Assembly (NCBI RefSeq): GCF_958979055.1 | Contig: NC_084891.1 | Coordinates: 1,733,501 to 1,797,500, forward strand | Direction of reading: 5' to 3' | Source of the DNA: Alnus glutinosa | Taxonomy: Eukaryota; Streptophyta; Magnoliopsida; Fagales; Betulaceae | Length of the DNA: 64,000 nucleotides | Part shown: in pieces, positions 42,831 through 52,941 of the stretch | Layout of the letters: every line of letters starts with the position of its first letter | Position numbering within the stretch: the first letter of the stretch is position 1 | Translations under genes and position numbers: made by a program | The notes under the pieces: generated by a model | The model's database searches: none | The model's input: the letters and a program-made list of their open reading frames with translations, nothing else | What the model was told of the DNA's origin: nothing

Positions 42831-44507
42831 TTTAGTAGAGAAATTTAACCAATAAGACAATAACAACAAAAAAAGGACAATGGCACGACTCCCATTTGGT
42901 CTTCTAGCAAAATTCTGTGGAAATAACAACGAGAAATATTATAAACTTAAAAAAATTGACAAACTAGGCAATTGTATTGTAATATAAATATCATGACAAG
43001 TCAAAAAATGATAACATTCCTCTAAGCATAATGTTTCAGTCCTTGAATTTGAAGGTTGATTGTGAAGCCCATCTACAATAGAAAAAGTTTGCGTTAAATA
43101 AATAAATAATGAAAAGTAAGTGCAATGAATTTATAAATAACTAATTCATAAACATTTACCATGCTCATCATAGCTTTTCTTAAAGTCCTCCAACTCTTCC
43201 TCATTGTTGATTGAGCGGTTCTTTAATTAGTCTTGTGTGCAAATCATGGCATCAACGGTAAGTGGAGACAATGGACTCCTAAAGGGATCCAATACACGTC
43301 TTCCGTTGCTAAAGGCTGACTCAGAGGCAACGATGGAAATAAGGATGACTAATACATCACGAGCTATCTCTGCAAGAGTAGGATATTTTGGTGCATTAAC
43401 CTTCCACCAAGTTAAGATATCAAAATCTATGATATTTGCTTCATACCCATCCAATAAATATCAATCCACCTCCGACATACATTCCAAGTCATTCTCTGCC
43501 ACTAGGTATTGAGAGAATATCTTCCTAAATTGTCTCTATCTACCTTCCTTACTACCATCACTACGAACATTCAAATGATTGACATTTGATTTTCCTATAT
43601 CTACAACAATGTTAGATAACCCCCTCCCCCCCCAATGAAACTTATTGTATTGCCTAATTAAATGATTCAAGAGGTCTCTCACTTTTACCTCTATTTGATC
43701 CACCCACACATGCCCATTTTATTTTTTTAACCAAACATTAACGCCTTCATCTTGGAACGCAGGTTAAGAACAAAAGCAACATACAACATTAAGTTAATCA
43801 TATCCAGTCGCCCAATACTTTTCATATTAAAACTCACAAAACTTAGGACCTGATCAAGACTGATACAATCGCCATTCAAGGTATGTTAAATAATACAAAT
43901 TTGCAAGAAATATGAATTGGAGATGACATAAGTTGAACTAGAGAACATCAATGTGACATCATAAAAAGTTTGCAAAAAAGTCACAAATGTCCTAGCATTT
44001 TCCTAATCAATAGTTTGAGGAACAACAAAATAATTGTGCTCATCCTCCCCCAATAGGTCAAAAGCTTATTGGTACTTCTCAACGGTGCTCAACATTAAAT
44101 ATGTAGAGTTCCATCTAGTTGGAACATCTAGACACATCATCTTCGTACATTAAATATTTTCCTGCTTATACAATCTTTAAATTTTGCCATCCTCTACAGT
44201 GAAGACCTCACATATCTCACTGTGTTCCTTTTATTAGAAACATAGTCATCTAAGTCTTTCAAGCCTTCATTTACAATAAGGTTTAAAATATAAGCAGCAC
44301 ACCGCATGTGAAAAAATTCACCTCCCAAAACAGTAGAATTCTTGCCCTTCATCATCCTTTTCATATGCTCAATCCCCACATCATTAATTGAGGCATTATC
44401 GATTGTAATAGTGAATACTCTATCATTCTTCCAATTCTATCATTCTTCCAATAGTTTTACCCCTATGATTGGAAATTAGGCCAAACTTGAATATTTTTTT
44501 AAGCATT

Positions 44508-44821
44508 TGAAAGAAAAGATAATCACATAGGAAAATAAAGACAATAGTAAAAATAATAAAATAGAGACAAGAGATTTTACGTGGTTCGGTCTATGACCTA
44601 CATCTACAGGATAAAGCCCAAAAGGCTACATTATACTCTTATTTCTCTTCATGAATTCACAATACATCATGTTCCTATTTATAGGAGAATTTGGGATAGT
44701 TTGGGTAGATAAGTATGGTAATCAAATCAATGTGATTTGATTACTTTCATATCTGATTTATAGGAGATAACAATAATTACAATAAAATTTCTTATATCAA
44801 ATCCCCTAATATACTCTAACA
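44508..44821 (-). repeat. 3' LTR of the TRIM-like element
   Basis: 314 bp. On the minus strand it starts TGTTAGAGTATATTAGGGG after the polypurine tract. Confidence 0.85.
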
Positions 44822-45195
44822 CCTCCCCTCAAACTCAAGGTGGAACAATCTGAAAGCTTGAGTTTGCAACGAGCTTCTTCTTCTCCTCCCGATCGATGGT
44901 CGACAATGATGACTGGAGGCGTTGCGTAATTAGAGATGTGCCTTAAATTTTATTAAGCCAACTATGGGCTAAAATAGGCATAGGTTTTAAAAATACCACA
45001 AATGGCAAGAAAAGATGGGCCAAAATAAGAGCTAATTATGGGCTGAAATGAGAGCCAACTATATTTGCGAGAGGCCTGGGTTTTAAAAATTACCATAGAA
45101 GCTAGGAGATAGGTCTCGGTCAACAGTTAAACCAATAAGATCAAAGATTTGGCCAACCAAGGGCCTAAAGGTGGGCAACTTAGCCTCTTTTAATA

Positions 45196-45199
<4 letters not shown>

Positions 45200-45258
<59 letters not shown>
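45200..45258. repeat. (AT)n microsatellite
   Basis: About 29 AT units in the interior of the TRIM-like element. Frames through it give Ile-Tyr runs and are not genes. Confidence 0.95.
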
Positions 45259-45262
<4 letters not shown>

Positions 45263-45689
45263 CCAAACAAACAAAAGAAGACAATTGAATTTCTGAAGCA
45301 CGAAGAACAAAAAACTGGCCTGTAGAGAGACATCTTCTCGTCTCGCGGTAGAGGCAACGGCCAATGGGTGCTGGCGTGATATGAAGTCATCGACGGCACT
45401 AACTAAGGGCAGATCCGAATATTGAGAGCACAAATAATTTTTTTTTATTTTTTTTTCGATCATGAAACACACATAGTGTGCCAACAACTTTTCTGGGCTG
45501 TAAACGAACGGGATCCAAAGAACAGACACCTATTTTTTTTTTTTTTAAGTCAAATACAATTATGCAAGATCTGTGGTGAGAAGATTTGTAAAAGGTATTG
45601 ACTATCAAGAACAAGGCAATAAAAATGATGAAAAGAAAAAAAATCATATTAGGATCGAACATTGGCGTTAGCCTATGGCTCTGATACCA

Positions 45690-46042
45690 TGAAAAAAAAG
45701 ATAATGCTAATAAATATAAAATGAAAAGCAGAATGAAAAAAATAAGAACAATAAATTTTATGTGGTTCGGTCTATGATCTACATCCACATGATAAAGCTC
45801 AAAGGGCTACATTATACTCTTATTTCTCTTGATGAATTCACAATACATCAGGCTCCTATTTATAGGAAAATTTGAGAGAGTTTGGGTAGATAAGTATTTT
45901 AATTGAATCAATGTGATTTGATTTCAATCAAATCTAATTACAATCAAATCAATCAGATTTGATTACCTTCAAATCCGATTTATATGAGATAACAATAATT
46001 ACAATAAATCTCTTATATCAAATCCCATAATATACTCTAACA
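45690..46042 (-). repeat. 5' LTR of the TRIM-like element
   Basis: 353 bp, next to the tRNA-Met primer site. Longer than its partner because of extra AATCAAAT-type units near 45930-45970. Confidence 0.85.
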
Positions 46043-46709
46043 GCATTGTCCAATTAGATTCTATGAAATTAGCGGTAACACACATGTAGTTTATATTTTG
46101 CAGGGATGTCCATGTATCGGTAATGATGCAAACCTTTTTACCACTCAAAAAAAGCCTTCAACCTAAGCTTTTCTTCTTCATATAATTTCATGCAATCTTT
46201 TTGTAAATTAATACGACATGGTACTTTGAACCTAGGTTTAATTCCATTCATCAATTCTCTAAACCCATCACTTTCCACATGCTTAAAAGGCAGCTCACTT
46301 TTGATGAAATACCGAACAACCAAATTTCTTACATTATTTGAATCATACTTCATGAATCCCATTTGGTTACCACTAGCGTCTTCTACCGTTTTCTTAAATG
46401 ACATTTGCAACAATGTTTGGTTTTTGGGTAGTTTTGATTTCTTAAGTGGAGAGTTTAGACAATTAGAGGTAATGTGGGTCATCATGGGTGAAGTGCCATT
46501 TCTCTTATAGTGACACCCTATCAATTTATTGCAGTAATTGCACATAGCTTTAGGGTTATTCTTATCGACCAAATCCACTTTTTTAGAGTGATTCCATACA
46601 ATGGATTGATTATCGGGTAGTTTTTATATTGTGACTGTTGTGATTGGAGGGAAGGTGCGGAGCTTCCAACATTTACAGATGAAGATGTTTCAAGATTGTC
46701 CTCTACCAT

Positions 46710-47302
46710 AACAGGCTCAGTTGCATCACTAAGAGTGTCCTCTATCTGTTATTAAATAGATAATAAAATTTATTTAACAATCAACCAGCAGAACATATTA
46801 GATATAACCTATTCTACTAATAATAGAATGGCTTTGTAAACCAAGATTAATAAATTTCTGTTTAGAGATGCAAAAGCTGGTACTTCAACCTTGAGTCTTG
46901 AATTATATGATCTATAAAAACAATTAACTTCCATTTGCTTATAGAAAAAATGGGAAAAGGAAAAAGCAAATTGTCAATGTCACAACCTTAACATTGCAAA
47001 AATACTGCTTATAAGATCTTGAAATTAACACGTACACTAAAAGATAAAAAGGTTAGTTAAGGGGAAACTCTACGGGTAAAAAGCAATCTTCTCTATCCAG
47101 CAGATTGAAAAGCAATAGCTAGGAAGGACATAATTGTGGGATTACAAAAAAGTGCTGGTTTTACAGAAAGGGAATCAGAGAAATCTCGAGAAGTTTAGAT
47201 TCCACAGGTGAAGGAAAAAGATCTGACTTACACAGTGGCATAGTCGGCAGCCATTCTTGAGCTGACTAGTAAACACTATGTTTAATTTTCTTATAAGATT
47301 TA
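46710..47302. other. hAT 5' interior
   Basis: Non-coding, AT-rich DNA upstream of the transposase frame (minus strand), probably its 5' UTR or intron. Confidence 0.4.
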
Positions 47303-47627
47303 CGGTCGGTTTGATTTTGTAATTTTAAAAAGTATAATTTAAAAATGACGATTTAAAAATGTGCGATTTGAAAAAGTAATTTTAAAAAATGCAGTTTAGC
47401 ATTTGACAAAATCGTAGTTTGACCTTTAAAATCATAGGTTAACCTTTTAAAATTCTGCGTTTTCAAAAAAGCTCCCTATTGCTTGCGATTTGAAAAAGCA
47501 GTTGCGATCTGCTTTTTCAAATCGTAATTTTTTAAAAACGTAATTTTCAAATGGTTTATTTTCTACGATTTGGTTTAAAATCGCACTTTTTATCTGTGAA
47601 ATCGCAATCGCAATCCCAAACACACCC
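47303..47627. mobile_element. Tourist-like MITE, CGATTT-rich family, copy 3
   Basis: 325 bp flanked by TTA at 47300-47302 and 47628-47630. Ends CGGTCGGTTTGATTTTG and ..CAATCCCAAACACACCC. The same internal AAATCGC/GCGATTT fold-back as the copy at 15344. It lies inside the hAT element, so it moved after the hAT inserted. Confidence 0.75.
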
Positions 47628-48224
47628 TTATCTTATAAACTAATCCTCCAACAAGGTCAATGGTAATAAATTTTCGGTGAAAATTCTACGAAGATCTTAA
47701 ACCCTAAACAAAATCTTCTGTACAAAATTCTATGAACATCTAGCTTGATTCTCATCTAAAATCAGTGAAGAACTTAGAGATATTAGTGAGATATGCATGT
47801 TGACTATAGTGACTTGGTAAAACAAAAACAAAAACAAAAACAAAAATTAAAAAATATTCAATCAGTTGATACCTGGATGAGGGATGTGCAATCTAGCGAG
47901 GGAGAGGAAGGCAGTGCGGCGGTGATGGAAGACAATGAATACTGCATACAAAGAGAGAGAGAGAGGGGGGGTTGGCAGCATGTTGAGACTTGAGACAGAA
48001 TGAGAGAATGGAGATGAGACTCGAGAGGGTTTTTATTTTTATTTTTTTTGTTCTTTAGAGTTTAGGGTGAAACGACTCTGTTTTTGTGTTAAACACTAAA
48101 AACCGCCTTTTCAAAAACCGCTAACTAGGGGTGGTTAGCAGTTATTTCCAACCACTTTTAAAAACGGTTTTACGGTCAGTAATTATAGGCGGTTAGGGGC
48201 TGTTATTTTACCCCTGTTATAAAC

Positions 48225-49919
48225 TGCTGTAATAATTAATATTACATTTATCACGTTAAGAACTAAACAATTAAATTTACTTGTTAATTTTTACTGCTTA
48301 ATTTTCTTGGTCTTAAAATATTGGTACGAAAATTTGTTCAGAATTAAAAAATTGTATTAAAAGCAATAATAACCAATTATTTTCTAAAAAGTAGTGAACC
48401 CATCAAAATCTCTCTGTCTCTCACAATAATTTTTTTTAGATGAATTGTCTCTCACAATCTTGGGGCAGCTTCCAGCTTTCTTCCACTACCCACTAGACGT
48501 GGAGTCCAGGCTACTGCCAAACAAGATTCCAATCATAGTCTTTCGACTCTTTCTCACTGTTTGGCCCTTTCTGTCTCTTCTCTTAAGAATCCGACTATTT
48601 TACACCCAACAAAATTGAATTATGGCCCACAACCAAACAAGGTTCCAAGCATTATGAGAAGATAGAAATATGAATAACTACACAAGGGCCGAAAGAACAC
48701 CACTTGATGACCCATTTTCTCGGTGGACGGTAGTTATTTGGCCACGACAATGATGTCTTGACCTTGAAGGTTTCACAAAATTCTCCATGCAACCAAGTTC
48801 AAGTACTCGCACATGGAAACAACTTTATGGGTTTGGCATTTTCCCCCTTCATATATAGCTTTCCTTGTAATTATGCAGAAAGCTTGTTAAGAGAGATGAG
48901 AGATTTTTTTTCCGTATGTTTCGGCGTACAATATTTTCTGAAAAATTGAACCCTTTTTTTTTTTTTTTTTTTTTTCTTTTTCTTTTTCTTTTAAAAAAAT
49001 TGGCTATTATTTGTTGTTTGTTTGCAACTCTGAAAATGATTTGAAAAATACTTTCCAGCGTTTGATTCGTATGACAAATCGCCATACACACACACACATA
49101 TATAATCTAGAGAGATGCGAGGAAGAGAAAGACGATGAGAAAAAGTTGTGGAGGAAGTGAGTGTGGGAAATAGAAGACTTTCAGGGGTGAGAATGAGATC
49201 CAGTACAATCACCTACACATATTGCTTGTAATTTGGGAAGGGACAAAGGCCTTAGTGAGACCCATCTGTCCAAACAAGTATTTAGGCAGGTAAATTTCAT
49301 AATGGGTCTTCTCACAATCGCTTACCCAAAGGTGTTAGAAAGTAGCGAAAAATGATTTACGAAGAAAATCATAAACCATTTTACCCGTCGTAAATGTTAA
49401 TTTTCATGATCAATTGAAAACATTTTCGATCAGGTTGATTAATATTTTACGCCGCACTAAACACTTTTAAAAAAAAAAAGAAACTTTTATAAAAAATATT
49501 TTAGACCGAAATAAACGATTATACTTGGATTTGGGTTGCATTAGTAAGTGGGCCCCAAGCACATAATCTTCCAAGCAAAAGTAGACTTTCGTTTACAAGC
49601 CCTGACCTTGTGGGGCATGTAGTGGGAGTAGTGGGCTCCCTATTAGTCTGTGATTTACATGATTTGCAGTCTATATTTCCAGTGGAATTTTTGCTCTTTC
49701 TGAAAAAGACGATCAATATCACTTTGTCTTGTTGTAGAAATTGCCAATTTACTTAGTAAATTAATCGACATTATTTGAAGATTTGGGATTCAATGAATCC
49801 TTTCAGAGTTATGGATGGGATCGTTTGGACACAGAAACACAAATGACAAGCAAATTAATGACCAAAAGATTTTAATAATAAAATAAGATTAGCGCGTGTG
49901 GATCTCGCCATCTTGTCAG
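48225..49919. other. Intergenic DNA after the hAT element
   Basis: AT-rich. Around 48905-49075 and 49330-49520 there are decayed repeats with TTTTCATGATCAATTGAAAA-like and CGTAAA blocks. A T-run lies at about 48953-48976. No gene is supported. Confidence 0.4.
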
Positions 49920-50321
49920 GTCATGGTTGGCGGTGATCGGTGGTTGGAGACGGTTGTTTCGCTGCTGGGGAGACTCTTGTGACGGCACGTGCTGTTCACG
50001 CGCCGCCTCCAGTGGCGGTGTGGATTCTTGCAGCGTTGAGGGCAGTGTCGGTGCTTCTTGTTTGTGTTTGTTTGTGTATTTCCTTGTTGTTTGTGTGTTT
50101 CACAGTGTCTTTGTAATGCACAAATATTTACTAGACTTATTTGTAGAGTGGAGCTTTAAGGGGTGTTCATGTAATATTTGTGTATTGTTTAGACAACTGC
50201 TTTGTCAAATTTGTTTCTGACTTTGGATGTAGGGGTGTCTTGTACCCCTCATTCTGTCTCTGTGATGCCTCGTGGCTTTTAGCAATGGAAGGAGCACATG
50301 CTTCTTTGTTAAAAAAAAATT
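49920..50321 (+). repeat. Possible LINE 3'-end fragment
   Basis: A G+T-rich stretch containing GGGGTGTCTTGTACCCCTCA ends in an A-run at about 50312-50320. This resembles the 3' UTR of plant L1 elements. No ORF2 domain is present and no target duplication was found, so the call is weak. Confidence 0.3.
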
Positions 50322-50639
50322 ATGTTTTAAACTCAATTCTAGTACTATGATTTATAGTTCATATGGTCATTGTCTATGGAATTTGCAAATAATAGAAATC
50401 GCCTATTTACCGTCGACGGCGGGGCACCTCCTTTACCGGACATCAGAATAGGGTTCCTCTGCAATGACTCTAGCTTAGTTGATCTCACTCCAACCATACT
50501 GCCACTGTGTGCCTACCAGCAACTAATATTAAAACAACCTTTTTTTTTTTTTTTTTGAGTTGGTGGAACAAAAAGCAATTGGATTGGATCATTTAATTGA
50601 TTTATTTTCAATATACTTTTATTGTTTTTGTTGAGATTT

Positions 50640-50910
50640 GTGTATAAATCTAAAATAGAATAAAAGCGGAATAATAGTAAAGCAAGAGAGATAAAAAAGT
50701 CAAAAAATTTACGTGGTTCAGTCTATGACCTACGTCTATAGGGTAAAACCCAAATGACTATATTATGTTCTATAACTTAATTGTTTATAATACATATGTT
50801 CCTATTTATAGTTAAATTAGTCGACTTATATTAGTAAACACAAATCGACTTAAACAAGGAAATATAAATCAATAATATTATATTGAGAATAGATCTAGAA
50901 TAATAAAACT
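50640..50910 (-). repeat. Relic LTR related to the TRIM-like element
   Basis: Contains TTTACGTGGTTCAGTCTATG at about 50708 and CCTATTTATAG at about 50800, in the same order and spacing as the LTRs at 44508 and 45690. It is a single decayed copy without clear ends, perhaps a solo LTR. Confidence 0.5.
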
Positions 50911-52140
50911 AAAATCTTACCCATTAAAAAAAAAAACAAATTGTCTGATGAATCTATATAATTACATAAACTAATCAAATTATAAGCCAAACTCAGGGTG
51001 AGATCTCCCATAAGATAAATTATAGGAAATTCAATCGTAGCATGGAGTTTTCATCCCTCCATCCCAACCTATATGCCTCCCATTAACATAATTAAGGTTT
51101 AGTCTGAAAGGAACGGGACTATAATATTAATTGAGGTTACATCAATCTCTTTCAAGGCTGAAAGTGCAATATGAAAATCAATTTAGTCTCATGCAATATA
51201 GTTTAACAATCATTCTAATTACAATCTGCTATTGTAGTGTGGACGACCTAAGGACCCGTTTGATACGCAAGACAACTACTTCATTAGAAAAAAATATGAA
51301 TAATCTTTATTAGGAATGGAAGAGTGTTGAATAGAATAACCTTAGTGTTATAGTATATGATAAGACTCTTAACACTTAGAATAATCATTATCATTGCTCA
51401 TTAGGGAATATGCACTCCTTCATGGGCAATGTAAACGACTATTTTAAGGTTATTTCATTCCGCATTCTTCTGTTTTCAATGAAAGCTATTTATTTTCTTA
51501 ATGTAATAATCATTCTGCGTACCAAGCATAGCTTAAGTGGTGAAACAAATTAATCACCCAATTTTGGAGGATAATTACTTATTGTAATTCTAGCTCGATC
51601 TTAATTATCCGGACCTCATCAGAGACTGAAAAATTGCTCTGATCATCTCAGATATTCTCAATTTCATTCCTGCCTCTTCGCCTCAATTTACAAAAGTGTC
51701 AACTTCAGAGCTCACAATGTGATAAAATAGGCTACCTCCCAATTTTTTTTTTTTTTAGGAAGCATTCTCATTTCTTTGTCTTTCAATTTCGCTTGTCTAT
51801 TTTGGCTGGACAACGGATGGAAAAGATTCTCTCTTTCCTAGCATTTCTGTAAGCTCACTTATTAATTGGTTGAGTGTCCTTATTACAATTCTGCACAATT
51901 ATTGTCCTATGAAGGACTTCAACCCTAATCTCTCCCTTGGATAGAGACAGGATGTACCATCCAGTGCACTAGGCCATGTTCAATCTAGCTAGCTTTCTGA
52001 CTTCAAAAGCATTAGAAAAATATGGAAAATTCCATGAGGATTCAAGGGTCCAATGAAAATCAAGATATATAGTACTCTATACAAGACAATATGATAAATG
52101 CCTCGATAGAGATTCACTGAATATGATTATTAGGGAAGAG
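50911..52140. other. Intergenic DNA upstream of the protease gene
   Basis: AT-rich and non-coding, with no recognisable gene. A short T-run lies at about 51743-51757. Confidence 0.4.
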
Positions 52141-52286
52141 AAATGCTACACGCGTTCGATTTCAAGTTCGCATTTTTTTGACGTTACACTAAAAATTATT
52201 AATAGATTTTAGATTTAATGATAATTTTTAATACCACATTAGAAAGTGTACATTTATAAGTGTAGAAGCGGAAGCGTGTGCATTTT
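52141..52286. repeat. Small MITE-like fold-back
   Basis: Imperfect inverted ends AAATGCTACACGCG and ..GAAGCGTGTGCATTT lie about 390 bp upstream of the protease start codon. The centre pairs AAAATTATTAATAG with ATGATAATTTTTAAT. No target duplication was confirmed. Confidence 0.45.
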
Positions 52287-52597
52287 GTACTTGCTGAACT
52301 TTAAGCAACGATGGAACTAGAGGTCCCTGGAGGCTGGAGCCATGCATGCCCTCTCTTCCGATTTTCATTTTTTTTTTTTTTTTTTATAATTAGACTTAAC
52401 TCCTCATTTATGCTTTATCTCACAAAAAATTATGGCTCCATTATGGACTATAAGTTTGGTTGAGCTTTAATTTGCACACCACTCACTAACTATGTAAAGC
52501 TCAATAATTTAGGATACCCATCAATTAGCCTGAAATACCTAGGAAAATTTTGGGTGACGTGTAAGATTTGACAATCTATTGTATCGTCAATTAGCTT

Positions 52598-52605
52598 TAT
52601 AAATA
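52598..52605 (+). promoter_or_regulatory. TATA box of the aspartyl protease gene
   Basis: TATAAATA lies 81 bases upstream of the start codon, leaving a leader of about 50 bases. Confidence 0.65.
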
Positions 52606-52678
52606 AGGCCAACAAAGACAATAAGAGTTCACATGCAAGAGAAACATAGTGGAGAGCTAGAGAGAAGGCTAATATTCA

Positions 52679-52901
52679 ATGGCCACTATTCCTTTTTCCT
52701 CCTCCTTCCTTAGCTTTTTCCTCTTCATCATCAGTACTCTTTTATTTCTTTCTTCTTCTTCTTCAAACAAGCTGGGATTCGCCTTTGCAGGAAGAGAGAA
52801 AATAGAAAGCAACCATCTTCATCATACTCATACCCTGCAAGTCAGCTCTCTTCTACCATCAACTACTTGCGGCCCTTCTTCCAAAGGTTTTTCACAAAAC
52901 T

Positions 52902-52941
<40 letters not shown>

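Larger units (their letters stand above)
44508..46042 (-). mobile_element. TRIM-like short LTR retroelement inside the hAT transposase
   Basis: 1535 bp, with LTRs at 44508-44821 (314 bp) and 45690-46042 (353 bp) and TSD GCATT at 44503-44507 and 46043-46047. On the minus strand the primer site TGGTATCAGAGCC (45677-45689) follows the right LTR, and the polypurine tract TTGAGGGGAGG (44822-44832) precedes the left LTR. The interior is 868 bp and non-coding. A TATA motif (CCTATAAATAGG, about 45859-45870) lies in the 5' LTR. The LTRs share ACGTGGTTCGGTCTATGA or close variants. The longer LTR has an extra tandem stretch of AATCAAAT units. Confidence 0.85.
43218..46709 (-). pseudogene. hAT transposase, disrupted
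   Basis: Read on the minus strand. A BED zinc finger lies at about 46600-46480 (WNHSKKVDLVDKN, then CNYCNK and HITSNC). It is followed by RYFIKSELPFKHVESDGF at about 46300 and the catalytic-core motif ITDTWTSLQNINYM near 46120-46080. Then comes the TRIM-like insertion (44508-46042). After it, IDNASINDVGIEHMK (about 44400-44350) and HMRCAAYILNLIV precede the C-terminal hAT dimerisation domain (about 43454-43227; SESAFSNGRRVLDPFRSPL). Frameshifts, stops (near 44440-44490, with a short tandem duplication) and the insertion inactivate it. Confidence 0.85.
34569..48216 (-). mobile_element. hAT transposon, 13.6 kb including nested insertions
   Basis: Terminal inverted repeats TAGGGGTAAAAAGACAG (left) and CTGTTATTTTACCCCTG (right) are flanked by the exact 8-bp duplication TTATAAAC at 34561-34568 and 48217-48224. 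Subterminal regions are rich in CGGTTA and TAACCGC repeats. The transposase gene runs on the minus strand (about 46709-43218) and is broken. Removing a 7.7-kb LARD, a 1.5-kb TRIM-like element and a 325-bp MITE leaves about 4.1 kb, a normal size for an autonomous hAT. Confidence 0.88.

Noticed and set aside
45083-45529. 148-codon minus-strand ORF with an Ile-Tyr run
   Set aside because: The frame runs through the (AT)n microsatellite in the TRIM-like interior and has no recognisable domain.
49927-50220. 97-codon Cys-rich ORF
   Set aside because: No start context or homologous motif is recognisable. The segment looks like a LINE 3' end, so a secreted Cys-rich peptide is not supported.
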